A stretch of 39,625 nt of DNA from Vicinamibacterales bacterium (GTDB lineage Bacteria > Acidobacteriota > Vicinamibacteria > Vicinamibacterales > CAVVIG01), in NCBI GenBank assembly GCA_025450765.1, contig JANWLS010000063.1, positions 1 through 39,625 on the forward strand, read 5' to 3'. The translations under genes were made by a program, and so were the position numbers. Below the pieces are notes generated by a model that saw nothing but the letters and a program-made list of their open reading frames with translations, was not told the DNA's origin and did not search any database. Shown here in pieces: positions 8,691 to 16,898 of this stretch (the stretch's first letter is position 1; every line of letters begins with the position of its first letter).

Positions 8691-8719
8691 TTGCCGATGG
8701 TTAGCGGCAATGTTACGAT
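8691..8719 (+). promoter_or_regulatory. Sigma70-type promoter of the cysteine desulfurase gene
   Basis: TTGCCG (8691-8696) and TACGAT (8714-8719) are separated by exactly 17 bases. The -10 ends eight bases before the ATG at 8728, so the transcript would start at or almost at the codon (leaderless), and no Shine-Dalgarno sequence is present. TTGCCG also forms an inverted repeat with CGGCAA at 8705-8710. Assigned by eye only. Confidence 0.5.
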
Positions 8720-8727
8720 CGAGCCCC

Positions 8728-9891
8728 ATGCGCATCTATCTCGATCACAACGCGACGACGCCCGTGCTGCCCGAAGCGGCCGACGCGCTGGCGCAGGCCA
8801 CGCGCGACGTGTTCGGCAACGCGTCGAGCGTGCACGCGTTTGGTCAGCAGGCCAAGACGGCGCTCGATGATGCGCGCACGCGCGTGGCGGCGCTGATCGG
8901 AAGCGAGGTGCCGGAGCTCGTGTTCACGAGCGGCGGCACCGAGGCTGACAACTTCGCGATTCGCGGGGCGGCCGACGCGCTCGAACCGACGGGCCGTCGT
9001 CATCTCATCGCCAGCGGCATCGAGCACGAGGCCGTGTTGAACACGCTCAAGGCGCTCGCGCGGCGCGGATGGCGGACGACGGTGCTGCCGGTTGATGAAA
9101 GCGGGATCGTGTCGCCTGATGCGCTCGACGCGGCGCTCACCGACGAGACCGCCGTCGTGTCGATCATGCACGCGAACAACGAAATCGGCACCATCCAGCC
9201 GATCGCGGCGCTCGCCTCGCTCGCCCATGCCCGCGGCGCGCTGTTTCATACCGACGCCGTGCAGTCGGTCGGCAAGATTCCCGTCGACGTCCGTGCGCTG
9301 GGCGTTGACCTGCTCTCGCTCTCCGCGCACAAGTTCTATGGCCCGAAAGGCACCGGCGCGCTCTGGATCAAGCGCGGCACGCGCCTGGTCGCGCACAGCA
9401 CAGGCGGCAAGCACGAACGCAACCGGCGGGCGGGCACGGAGAACGTGCCGGCGCTCGTCGCCATGGGCGTGGCGGCCGAGTACGCACGCCTGCGGATGAA
9501 GGACGAAGCGGCTCGCGTCGGACGCCTGCGCGATCACCTCGAATCCGGCGTCCTGGCGAAGGTGGCGGGCACGGCCGTCAACGGCGCGCCGGACCGGCGC
9601 GTGCCGAACACCAGCAATATCAGCTTCGATCGGATCGAGGCGGAATCGCTGCTGATCGCGCTCGACCTCGACGGCGTGGCCGTGTCGACCGGATCGGCGT
9701 GTTCATCGGGAACGCTCGAGCCGTCGCACGTGCTCCGCGCGATGGGCCTGCCGACGCATCGCGCGCAGAACTCGATCCGCTTCAGCCTGGGCCACGACAA
9801 CACCGAGGCCGAAATCGATCACGTGCTGGCGATTCTGCCGGGGATTGTCGAGAAGCTGCGGAGTTTGACCACGAGGACCGTGAGGGCCTGA
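8728..9891 (+). CDS. Cysteine desulfurase (NifS/IscS class)
   Basis: PLP enzyme that removes sulfur from cysteine as a persulfide and hands it to acceptors. The 387-residue protein starts MRIYLDHNATTPVLPEA. It has the PLP lysine in SAHK (K202), the PLP-contact SGGTEADN segment (68-75) and the mobile catalytic cysteine C325 within STGSACSSGT. The long loop around C325 places it in the NifS/IscS group rather than SufS. The next gene is mnmA, about 80 bases away on the same strand, so the natural acceptor is probably MnmA for tRNA thiolation, with Fe-S assembly as a likely second role. The ATG at 8728 is preferred over one at 8710 because of family fit and the promoter position. Confidence 0.93.
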   Translation: MRIYLDHNATTPVLPEAADALAQATRDVFGNASSVHAFGQQAKTALDDARTRVAALIGSEVPELVFTSGGTEADNFAIRGAADALEPTGRRHLIASGIEHEAVLNTLKALARRGWRTTVLPVDESGIVSPDALDAALTDETAVVSIMHANNEIGTIQPIAALASLAHARGALFHTDAVQSVGKIPVDVRALGVDLLSLSAHKFYGPKGTGALWIKRGTRLVAHSTGGKHERNRRAGTENVPALVAMGVAAEYARLRMKDEAARVGRLRDHLESGVLAKVAGTAVNGAPDRRVPNTSNISFDRIEAESLLIALDLDGVAVSTGSACSSGTLEPSHVLRAMGLPTHRAQNSIRFSLGHDNTEAEIDHVLAILPGIVEKLRSLTTRTVRA

Positions 9892-9892
9892 C

Positions 9893-9965
9893 CACTACGA
9901 CACAAAGACACGAAGCCAGGAACCAAGCTCCATGCTCGTTGTGTCCTGGTGTCTTTGTGGTGAAT
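9893..9965. repeat. Inverted repeat with CACAAAGACAC arms
   Basis: CACAAAGACAC in the left part is exactly complementary to GTGTCTTTGTG in the right part, with further similarity outside (ACCACTACGA versus GTGGTGAA). It fills the gap between the cysteine desulfurase and mnmA. Such CACAAAGACAC tracts are common as dispersed intergenic repeats in environmental genomes. It may fold in the mRNA between the two genes. Confidence 0.65.
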
Positions 9966-9973
9966 GATCTCCT

Positions 9974-11035
9974 ATGCGCATCGTGGTAGCCATGTCGGGC
10001 GGGGTCGATTCGTCGGTCGCCGCGGCGCTTCTTGCCGACGAGGGGCATGAGGTGGTCGGGCTGTCGATGCAGCTCTACGACCAGCAGGAGGGCGAGGCCC
10101 GGTTCGGCGGATGCTGCAGCCTCGACGACCTGCACGATGCGCGGCGCGTCGCCGCCGCGATCGGCATTCCGCACTACATCGTGAACTTCGAGCAGCCGTT
10201 CGAGACGCACGTCATCGACAACTTCGTCCGCGAGTACGCCGCCGGCCGCACACCGATTCCCTGCGCCCACTGCAACAGCGACGTGAAGTTCGCGACGCTC
10301 GCCGAGCGGTCGGTGGGGCTGGGCGCCGAGCGCGTGGCCACCGGGCATTACGCCCGGCTCGAGCGCGACGAGACCTCCGGCCGCGTCCGCCTCCGGCGCG
10401 GCCTCGATCGCTCGCGGGATCAGTCCTACTTCCTCTTCTCGCTCGACCAGGCGCAGCTCGCCGCGGCCGCCTTCCCCATCGGCCATCTCGAGAAGACGGC
10501 GGTGCGCGCCTACGCGCGTGAGCGCGGGCTCCCGGTGGCCGACAAGCCGGACAGCCAGGAAATCTGCTTCGTTCCCGATCAGGACTACGCCGGCTTTCTC
10601 GCCCGTCGCGCGCCCGGCATCGAACAGCCGGGGGCCATCGTCGACGAGCGCGGCGAGACGATTGGCCGGCACGGCGGCGTGCACCGCTTTACCGTCGGCC
10701 AGCGGAAGGGGCTCGGGATCTCGACGGGTGCGCCGCTCTACGTGCTGGAGCTGCGTCCCGCCGAACAGCAGGTCGTGGTGGGGCCGAAGGCCGCGCTCGA
10801 GCGGACCGAGCTCACCGCATCGGCCGTGAACTGGATCGAACCTGAGCCGACGGCACGGCGCCGGGTCGAGGCGCAGATCCGGCATCGCCATACGCCGGCA
10901 CCGGCGACGGTCTCGGTGCTGGGATCTGGACACGCCCAGGTGGTGTTCGACGAGCCGCAGCTCGCCATCACACCCGGGCAGGCGGTCGTCTTTTACGAGG
11001 GTGATGTGGTGGTTGGTGGAGGGTGGATCGACTAA
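9974..11035 (+). CDS. mnmA: tRNA-specific 2-thiouridylase MnmA
   Basis: Activates U34 of Lys, Glu and Gln tRNAs with ATP and inserts sulfur to give s2U34. The 353-residue protein has the PP-loop SGGVDSS at 8-14, a TPIPCAHCN segment with the probable nucleophile C100, ATGHYARL, RDQSYFLF, and the second catalytic cysteine C198 in SQEICFVPD; the C-terminal beta-barrel follows. The pairing with the upstream cysteine desulfurase gives a complete donor-acceptor couple. A tRNA-Lys(UUU), a substrate of this enzyme, is encoded in the same window. Confidence 0.95.
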   Translation: MRIVVAMSGGVDSSVAAALLADEGHEVVGLSMQLYDQQEGEARFGGCCSLDDLHDARRVAAAIGIPHYIVNFEQPFETHVIDNFVREYAAGRTPIPCAHCNSDVKFATLAERSVGLGAERVATGHYARLERDETSGRVRLRRGLDRSRDQSYFLFSLDQAQLAAAAFPIGHLEKTAVRAYARERGLPVADKPDSQEICFVPDQDYAGFLARRAPGIEQPGAIVDERGETIGRHGGVHRFTVGQRKGLGISTGAPLYVLELRPAEQQVVVGPKAALERTELTASAVNWIEPEPTARRRVEAQIRHRHTPAPATVSVLGSGHAQVVFDEPQLAITPGQAVVFYEGDVVVGGGWID

Positions 11036-11061
11036 GTGATCCCTGTAGGCGCTGGGCTCCA

Positions 11062-11083
11062 GGCGCTAGGCGCCGCTCTTTTC
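11062..11083 (+). terminator. Possible intrinsic terminator after mnmA
   Basis: GGCGC (11062-11066) and GCGCC (11070-11074) form a short stem with a TAG loop, followed by a T-rich run (CTCTTTTCTT). It lies between the convergent mnmA and trxB genes. The stem is short and the T run interrupted, so this is a weak call. Confidence 0.35.
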
Positions 11084-11084
11084 T

Positions 11085-12047
11085 TCAATTCTCGATCGGC
11101 ACCGCCTCCGGCAGCCCCTGCGCCAGCGCTTCGAGATACCGCTCGCAGTCGATGGCCGCCATGCACCCGGAACCCGCCGCGGTGATCGCCTGGCGGTAGA
11201 CGCGATCCTGCACATCCCCGCACGCGAACACACCCGGCACGCTCGTCCGGCTTCCGTCGTGCGTCAGGATGTAGCCGTGCGCGTCCATCTCGAGCTGGTC
11301 GGTGAAGAGCGACGTGTTCGGCCGGTGGCCGATCGCGACGAACACACCAGACAACGGGACTTCGGTCCGCTCGCCGTCGACGACGTTCCGGAGCAGTATC
11401 GAGCTGACCTGTCCCTGGGCGGGATCGCGGATCTCGTCGATCACGTTGTTCAGGCGCCAGACGATCTTGTCGTTGGCGAGCGCCCGCTCCTGCATGATCT
11501 TCGACGCCCGCAGATCGCCGCGCCGATGCACCAGGTGCACCTTCGACGCGAACCGCGTGAGGAAGGTCGCCTCCTCCATCGCCGAGTCGCCGCCGCCGAC
11601 CACCGCGATCTCCTGGCCCTTGAAAAAGTAGCCGTCGCAGGTCGCGCAGGTCGACACGCCGTGGCCCATCAGCGCCCGCTCGGCGGGAAGGCCGATCAGC
11701 CGCGCCGACGCGCCGGTCGCGATGATGAGGGTCCGCGTCCGAATCTCCTCCGATCCCATCACGATCCTGAACGGCTCTTTCCGCAGATCGACGGCGGTGA
11801 CATCCCCTTGCCGGATCTCCGCACCGAAGCGCTCGGCCTGGGCGCGCATCTCGCCCATGAGATCCGGCCCCATGATGCCGTCGCGGAACCCCGGAAAGTT
11901 CTCGACGAGCGTGGTCAGCATGAGCTGCCCACCGGCTTCGAGCCCTTCGATGAGGAGCGGGTTGAGATTCGCCCGGGCGGTGTAGAGCGCCGCCGTCAGA
12001 CCTGCCGGCCCGGACCCGATGATGACCAGTTGACGACTATCAGACAT
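11085..12047 (-). CDS. trxB: Thioredoxin-disulfide reductase
   Basis: NADPH-dependent flavoenzyme that keeps thioredoxin reduced. The 320-residue protein begins with the FAD-binding GSGPAGLTAA motif (11-20), has the redox pair C134-A-T-C137 followed by DGYFF, the NADPH-binding GGGDSAMEEA motif near 152-161 and the C-terminal FAD motif GVFACGDVQD. Its start overlaps the end of trxA by eight bases, so the substrate and its reductase are translated together. No Shine-Dalgarno sequence is seen ahead of the ATG, in keeping with coupling. Confidence 0.96.
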   Translation of the reverse strand: MSDSRQLVIIGSGPAGLTAALYTARANLNPLLIEGLEAGGQLMLTTLVENFPGFRDGIMGPDLMGEMRAQAERFGAEIRQGDVTAVDLRKEPFRIVMGSEEIRTRTLIIATGASARLIGLPAERALMGHGVSTCATCDGYFFKGQEIAVVGGGDSAMEEATFLTRFASKVHLVHRRGDLRASKIMQERALANDKIVWRLNNVIDEIRDPAQGQVSSILLRNVVDGERTEVPLSGVFVAIGHRPNTSLFTDQLEMDAHGYILTHDGSRTSVPGVFACGDVQDRVYRQAITAAGSGCMAAIDCERYLEALAQGLPEAVPIEN

Positions 12048-12369
12048 GACGATCGAGAATTTTCTTCAAGTCGTCCTTTTGCTGCAAGCCGACGACGGAC
12101 TCGACGACCTCGCCGCCCTTGAAGAGCAGCAGCGTCGGAATGCCGCGGATGGCGTACTTCTCCGGCGTCGAGGGATTCTCGTCGACGTTCATCTTGCCGA
12201 CGACCACCTTCCCCTGATACTCCGCCGCCAGCGCGTCGACCGTCGGGCCGAGCCGCTTGCACGGCGCGCACCACTCCGCCCAGAAATCCACCAGCACCGG
12301 CGATGATGCCTGAAGCACCTGCTGCGAGAAATTCGCGTCACTGAACGTCTGCACCTGCTCTGCCGCCAT
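12040..12369 (-). CDS. trxA: Thioredoxin
   Basis: Small cytoplasmic dithiol reductant of 109 residues. The active site is W33-C34-A-P-C37, with Ala where most thioredoxins have Gly (WCGPC); this variant is not rare in environmental thioredoxins but can shift redox potential. The conserved cis-proline region (RGIPTLLLFKGG) and the buried Asp of VDFWAEWC are present. Its ATG lies inside the 3' end of glgA (32-base overlap) and its stop overlaps trxB, making a compact glgA-trxA-trxB unit. Confidence 0.94.
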   Translation of the reverse strand: MAAEQVQTFSDANFSQQVLQASSPVLVDFWAEWCAPCKRLGPTVDALAAEYQGKVVVGKMNVDENPSTPEKYAIRGIPTLLLFKGGEVVESVVGLQQKDDLKKILDRHV

Positions 12370-13852
12370 GTGTCTTCGTATCCTTTCGCTTCAATACCCT
12401 ATCGTACACGCGGACGTAGGCTCGAGCCGAGGCCTCCCACGAATGATCCTCGGCCATCGCCCGGCGCTGCATCGCCGGCCACGACCGCCGGTTGCCGAAC
12501 GCGGCAACCGCCTGGCCGATCGCGCCCAGCACGGCTTCGGCCGTGCTCTCCTTGAACGTAAACCCGGTCCCGCGCCGTTTCATTCCTTCGGGCCGGACGG
12601 TATCGGCAAGCCCGCCGGTCGCCCGCACGATCGGCGGCGTGCCGTACCGCAGGCTGTACATCTGGTTGAGCCCGCAGGGCTCGAACCGCGACGGCATCAG
12701 GAACAGGTCCGACCCGGCTTCAATCAGGTGGGCCAGCCGGTCGTCGAACCCGAGTCGCACGCGGATACGATCGGGATAGCGGGCCGCCAGCCCCTGCCAG
12801 CGATCCTCGAGCGACCGCATGCCGCTGCCCAGCAGCACGTAGGTCGCGTCGATCTGCGCCAGTTCATCGCCGATGGCGGCGAGCAGGTCCATCCCCTTCT
12901 GATCGACCAGGCGGGTCACCATGCCGATGACCGGCCGCTTCCGGCGCGCGGCGTCGACCGGGAGGCCGAAGGCCTCGAGCAGGGCCTGCTTGCACGCCGC
13001 CTTGCCCGAGAGATCGCCCGCTGAATAGGTCGCCGGCAGGAACGGATCGTGCGAGGGATCCCACGGCACCGTGTCGATCCCGTTCAGGATCCCGACGAGC
13101 GACTCGGCGCGCGTCCGGAGGATGCCATCGAAGCCGAAGCCGTACTCGGGCGTCTGAATCTCGCGGGCGTAGGTCGGGCTCACGGTCGTTACCAGATCGG
13201 CGAACACCACGCCGCCCTTCAGAAAACTGATCTGATGCCAGTATTCCAGCCGCTCCACGGTGAAGAGGCCCGGATCGAGGTCGAGCCGCGGCAGCCACCC
13301 CGGCGTGAAAATCCCCTGATAGGCGAGATTGTGGATCGTCAGGATGCACGGCACGCCGCCGAGCAGGGGATGCGTCCGGTATCGGGTCTTGAGATAGACG
13401 GGCGCGAGCGCGGCATGCCAGTCGTGCGCGTGCACGACCGACGGCGCCACGCCGTGCCTGATCGCGTGCTCGAAGGCGGCGCGCACCAGGAGCGCGAAGC
13501 GCCGCGGATTGTCCGGGAAGTCGTGGCCCGCCTCGCCGTAGAGTGACGGCCGATCGTAGAGCGCGGGACAGTCGATGAAGAGCGCGCGCACCCGCTCGTC
13601 GATCCGCCGCTCGAGCACGCGAAGCGCGAAGCGGTCGCCGCCGAGCTCCAGATCGAATTGATCGATCGGCGTGCCACCGTCGATGCCGGCGTACTTCGGC
13701 AGCACCACCGTGACGTCGAGCCCGAGGCGGCCGAGCGCCGGGGGCAGCGACCCGAGCACTTCTCCGAGACCGCCCGTACGCGCGAAGGGCGCCATTTCGG
13801 AGGCGAGCATCCAGATGGTGAGCGGGCGCTGGGAAATCACGGAGGCTGTCAC
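12338..13852 (-). CDS. glgA: Glycogen synthase (ADP-glucose type)
   Basis: GT5 glucosyltransferase extending alpha-1,4-glucan from ADP-glucose. The 504-residue protein carries the N-terminal nucleotide-sugar loop as RTGGLGEV (usual KTGGLGDV), VVHAHDWHAAL, ILTIHNLAYQG, and the C-terminal PSRFEPCGLNQMYSLRYGTPPIVRATGGLADTV region with the retaining-GT E-x7-E pattern. Length is normal. The first codon is GTG 13852; the first residues come from a CACGCGGAG-type repeat, and GTG 13840 is an alternative. The last 32 bases overlap trxA. No other glycogen genes are in the window. Confidence 0.93.
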   Translation of the reverse strand: MTASVISQRPLTIWMLASEMAPFARTGGLGEVLGSLPPALGRLGLDVTVVLPKYAGIDGGTPIDQFDLELGGDRFALRVLERRIDERVRALFIDCPALYDRPSLYGEAGHDFPDNPRRFALLVRAAFEHAIRHGVAPSVVHAHDWHAALAPVYLKTRYRTHPLLGGVPCILTIHNLAYQGIFTPGWLPRLDLDPGLFTVERLEYWHQISFLKGGVVFADLVTTVSPTYAREIQTPEYGFGFDGILRTRAESLVGILNGIDTVPWDPSHDPFLPATYSAGDLSGKAACKQALLEAFGLPVDAARRKRPVIGMVTRLVDQKGMDLLAAIGDELAQIDATYVLLGSGMRSLEDRWQGLAARYPDRIRVRLGFDDRLAHLIEAGSDLFLMPSRFEPCGLNQMYSLRYGTPPIVRATGGLADTVRPEGMKRRGTGFTFKESTAEAVLGAIGQAVAAFGNRRSWPAMQRRAMAEDHSWEASARAYVRVYDRVLKRKDTKTHGGRAGADVQ

Positions 13853-13916
13853 GCGGAGACGCGGTGCGCGCGGAGCGTTTCACGCGGAGGCGCGGAGAAC
13901 GCGGAGCACGCGAAAG
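13848..13916. repeat. CACGCGGAG tandem-like repeat
   Basis: The units CACGCGGAGACGCGG, CACGCGGAGGCGCGGAG and ACGCGGAGCACGCG are repeated across the gap between the divergent glgA and fdhE genes, entering the first codons of glgA. This is a dispersed low-complexity intergenic repeat, different in sequence from the others in this window. Confidence 0.65.
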
Positions 13917-13953
13917 TCTAGCACACGCCCGCCGCGCGTGGCCGGCGATCAGG

Positions 13954-13959
13954 TAAGAT
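13954..13959 (+). promoter_or_regulatory. -10 element close to the fdhE start
   Basis: TAAGAT ends six bases before the GTG at 13966. No good -35 stands 16-18 bases upstream and there is no Shine-Dalgarno sequence. The position fits a leaderless transcript. Confidence 0.35.
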
Positions 13960-13965
13960 CACCGG

Positions 13966-14850
13966 GTGCCACCTGAACGCCATCCCCTCGGCCGCAGCGA
14001 GCCGCGCGAAATTACCGAGCTCCGTCAGATCAAGGCGCTCCAGCCGGAGCTGGGCACGGCCGTCGACATGCACATCGCGCTCTTCGATTTGCAGCGCCGT
14101 GTCCAGTCGCGCGTGTCGCTGCCGTGGCTCTCGCTCGATGACGACCGCGTCCGGCGGCAGCAGGCGAGCGGCGATCCGCTGCTGCGGTTCGAAGAGATCC
14201 CGCTCAACTGGACCGACTTCCGCTTGATGGTCCGCCAGACCACCGACATTCTCCAGCGATTCGAGGCGCTCGACAGCGACGACCAGCAGCAGATCCAGGC
14301 GCTCGCCCGCGATGGACACGCGCTCGAACCGGTCGTCAAGCAGTGGTACGTGACGAGCGCCGCCCGTCATCCCGTCGAGGTCGGCGTCGGCGTCGCGCCC
14401 GTCTCGATGGTCGGCGAGGAGCTGCCCGCGATGCTGGAGCAGGTGCTGGCGCTGGCGATCCGTCCCTTTCTCATGCGCTGCGCCGAGGCGCTCGCGCCGC
14501 GTCTCGACCTGTCAGGCTGGCATCACGGGTATTGCCCGCTCTGCGGGTGGGATCCCGAACTGGCCGTGATCACGCCGGCCGCCGACCGGCAGCTCCTCTG
14601 CGGCCGCTGCTCCAGCTCGTGGAAGTTCGATCCGATCGCCTGCCCGTTCTGCGGCAACGCCGATCGGACGCGGATCACCTCGTTTGCGACCCGCGACGGC
14701 CGCTACCGCCTGGCCGGCTGCGACGACTGCCACAAGTACATCAAGGCGTACGACGCACGGCACGCCACACGGCCGGTGCTGCCGGCCGTGGACGCCGTGG
14801 CCATGCTCCCGCTCGACGCGGAAGCGATTCGCAGGGGATACGACGCCTAG
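13966..14850 (+). CDS. fdhE: FdhE-like formate dehydrogenase accessory protein
   Basis: FdhE is a cytoplasmic iron-binding factor needed to mature formate dehydrogenases. The 294-residue protein has an N-terminal helical part and a C-terminal region with four CxxC pairs: C190/C193 (GYCPLCG), C212/C215 (LCGRC), C226/C229 (CPFCG) and C252/C255 (CDDCHKYIK), the layout of the family's rubredoxin-like metal sites. The start is GTG 13966. No formate dehydrogenase gene is in this window, so its client must lie elsewhere or the protein serves another metalloenzyme. It is convergent with the D,D-peptidase gene, with a strong hairpin between them. Confidence 0.85.
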   Translation: MPPERHPLGRSEPREITELRQIKALQPELGTAVDMHIALFDLQRRVQSRVSLPWLSLDDDRVRRQQASGDPLLRFEEIPLNWTDFRLMVRQTTDILQRFEALDSDDQQQIQALARDGHALEPVVKQWYVTSAARHPVEVGVGVAPVSMVGEELPAMLEQVLALAIRPFLMRCAEALAPRLDLSGWHHGYCPLCGWDPELAVITPAADRQLLCGRCSSSWKFDPIACPFCGNADRTRITSFATRDGRYRLAGCDDCHKYIKAYDARHATRPVLPAVDAVAMLPLDAEAIRRGYDA

Positions 14851-14863
14851 CGAACGGAGTGGA

Positions 14864-14887
14864 GCCGGCGGGCAGGCGCCCGCCGGC
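14864..14887. terminator. Perfect 10-bp stem-loop between convergent genes
   Basis: GCCGGCGGGC (14864-14873) and GCCCGCCGGC (14878-14887) pair perfectly around an AGGC loop. It lies in the 39-base gap between the convergent fdhE and D,D-peptidase genes. No T tract follows on either strand, so it may block read-through or protect 3' ends rather than act as a classic intrinsic terminator. Confidence 0.6.
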
Positions 14888-14889
14888 AA

Positions 14890-15945
14890 CTACTGATTGG
14901 GTTGCGGCTGCGGCTCGGGGCCGAAGAATTCCTGCGCCTTGCCGCTCAGCCACGTGAACAGGTTCTGCGTTTCCGTGAAGCGTCCGGCGTTCGACCGGGC
15001 GCCCAGCACCACCACCGCCACATCCCGTCCGGTTTGCGGCAGCCGCAGGAGCGTTGCCAGGCAGAAGCCCGCCTTCGAGATGAACCCGGTCTTCGCGGCG
15101 CGCACATCCACGCCTTCGCGCCCGAGCAGATGATCGGTGCTGTGCACCGTGACCAGGCGCCGGTTGGTGTGGACGGTGTATTCCGGCGTCCGCATGATCG
15201 ACGCGATGGTGTCGTTCTGCGACGCGTAGGTGATCAGCTTCGCCATGTCGTAGGCCGACGACACGTTGCGCGCGTCGAGGCCTGAGGGGTCGGCATAATG
15301 GGTGTTGGTGAGCCCGAGGTCGGCCGCCTTCTGGTTCATGGCCTCGATAAAGGCTGCCGAGCCTTCCGGCGAGATCCGGGCGAGCGCGCGGGCCGCGCCG
15401 TTGTCGGACGGAATCAGCAGCAGGTGCAGCAGGTCGTCGATGGACACGACCTCGCCCGCCCGCAGATACGTCGTCGAAGCCCGGTAGACGTCGGTGCGCG
15501 CGACGGTGGCCTTGTCCGACAGATCGGGATGGCTGCTCAGGAAGACGAGCGCCGTCATCACCTTGGTGATGCTGGCGATCGACCGCTGGTCGTTCGCGTT
15601 CTCCTGGTACAGCACCTGCGCGGTGACCGGGTCGTAGATGATGGCCGCCGCCGCCCGGACGTCCGGTACCAGCTGGCCGTCGGCATCCACGCGGTAGCGC
15701 GGCACCACGGCCTCGGCCATCTCCCGCGCGCGCGCTTGCGCCCGCGCCCGTGCCAGCGCCGCACGCCGACGCGCCGCCCGCGCCCGCGAGTAGGCTGTCG
15801 ACTTATGGGTGGCCGTCTTATGGGTGGTCGTCTTGGCCGCTGTGCTCGAGTCGGCCGCCTGGGCCGCCTCAACAGCGCCCATGCCGCCCATCAGCAGCAC
15901 AACAATGACAATTCTGGCGATCTGCGCGGTACGGGTCGTCGTCAC
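14890..15945 (-). CDS. D-alanyl-D-alanine carboxypeptidase/endopeptidase, S11 family
   Basis: Periplasmic penicillin-binding enzyme trimming or cleaving peptidoglycan peptides. The 351-residue protein has all three S11 motifs: S125-I-T-K128, S180-D-N182 and K285-T-G287. The mature part resembles the PBP7/PbpG type and lacks the long C-terminal domain of PBP5. The N-terminus (GTG 15945) is a signal peptide ending near AAQA. Between it and the catalytic domain, residues 33-77 are a very basic Ala/Arg/Thr/Lys-rich linker (THKTATHK; RARAARRRAALARARAQ) that could bind anionic wall polymers. A short Pro/Gln tail ends the protein. Confidence 0.88.
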   Translation of the reverse strand: MTTTRTAQIARIVIVVLLMGGMGAVEAAQAADSSTAAKTTTHKTATHKSTAYSRARAARRRAALARARAQARAREMAEAVVPRYRVDADGQLVPDVRAAAAIIYDPVTAQVLYQENANDQRSIASITKVMTALVFLSSHPDLSDKATVARTDVYRASTTYLRAGEVVSIDDLLHLLLIPSDNGAARALARISPEGSAAFIEAMNQKAADLGLTNTHYADPSGLDARNVSSAYDMAKLITYASQNDTIASIMRTPEYTVHTNRRLVTVHSTDHLLGREGVDVRAAKTGFISKAGFCLATLLRLPQTGRDVAVVVLGARSNAGRFTETQNLFTWLSGKAQEFFGPEPQPQPNQ

Positions 15946-16060
15946 GGGCGCCTGGTCTCCGAGTGGCGTAAGGGCAACAGGGAAGTCATCGGCATTCTAG
16001 CAGGAACCCTTGAGAGCGCAAGAGCTTTCCGGCACGAATGCCAAAAAATGTCACGTTCAC

Positions 16061-16079
16061 TTACGGCCACTTACCGTAA
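16061..16079. other. Small inverted repeat TTACGG-N7-CCGTAA
   Basis: A 6-bp perfect dyad lies about 70 bases upstream of the membrane-protein gene at 16152, in the gap divergent from the S11 peptidase gene. It may be an operator. The rest of the 15946-16151 gap shows nothing recognisable. Confidence 0.25.
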
Positions 16080-16151
16080 ATACGGTCGTGCTCCAGGACG
16101 GCGGCTGTGCAAAAATGAGTCCGAAACGGTCGAGATGATGAGGCAGTTCCG

Positions 16152-16715
16152 ATGGACCCTGTAAAGATCGAAGAATACGCGGCGCTACGCGCGACGATCC
16201 GCGAACGCGGCACCGCCCGCGTCTGGCTCGCCTGGGCCGGCATCGTCGGGTGGGCGACGATCGTGTCCGTCGTTGCGTCAATCGGTGGACGAACGTTGCT
16301 GCTGCTGCCACCGCTGCTCGTGCTGGCGGCCAGCTTCGAAGGCGTGTTCGCCCTGCACATCGGCGTCGAACGCGTCGGCCGCTATCTGCAGGTCGTGTAC
16401 GAGTCGGCCGCCTCGAGCTTGCAGTGGGAGACAGCGGCGATGAACTTCGGCCGCCAGTTCCCCGCGCGCGGGTCCGATCCGCTCTTCACCTGGTTCTTCA
16501 TCCTCGCCACACTCGCCAACCTCCTCCCGCTCGCGTGGTTGGCATCGGGCAAGCCCGGGGATCTCACCATCGTCGCTGTCGCCCACCTCGCGTTCGTCAT
16601 CCGCATCATCCGGGCGCGGCGATCCGCCGCCGGCCAGCGCGCGCGAGACCTCGATCGGTTCCGTCAGCTCGCCCGCGAGCACGCGGACGAACAGATTCCC
16701 AGTCGCAGCGCGTAG
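16152..16715 (+). CDS. Hypothetical integral membrane protein
   Basis: The 187-residue protein has no family I recognise. A charged N-terminal helix (MDPVKIEEYAALRATIRERG) precedes two adjacent hydrophobic segments (about 26-42 and 47-65), a soluble stretch with aromatic residues, then two further hydrophobic segments (about 112-132 and 138-152) and a highly basic C-terminal tail (RARRSAAGQRARDLDR). This predicts four membrane segments with both ends in the cytoplasm. A GAGG stands eight bases before the ATG. GC-rich third positions support coding. Confidence 0.65.
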   Translation: MDPVKIEEYAALRATIRERGTARVWLAWAGIVGWATIVSVVASIGGRTLLLLPPLLVLAASFEGVFALHIGVERVGRYLQVVYESAASSLQWETAAMNFGRQFPARGSDPLFTWFFILATLANLLPLAWLASGKPGDLTIVAVAHLAFVIRIIRARRSAAGQRARDLDRFRQLAREHADEQIPSRSA

Positions 16716-16898
16716 GCCGGCAGCCTGCGGCCTGGGGCCGACAGATTCTCTCCAAGTTTTCGGTTCGCGATCCAAAAGCTCCGCGACTCGTCAGCGCCAA
16801 CCCTGCAGAACGCGCCGATTCCGCCCGATTACTGAGACGAGGTGCCGCACAACCCGTCGGTACGCGGGTTGCACAAGCACAGCGGGGGGGGCGATGCG

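Noticed and set aside
13848-13916. A CRISPR array
   Set aside because: Units are short, of unequal spacing and without unique spacers, and no cas genes are nearby. The same applies to the other intergenic repeats.
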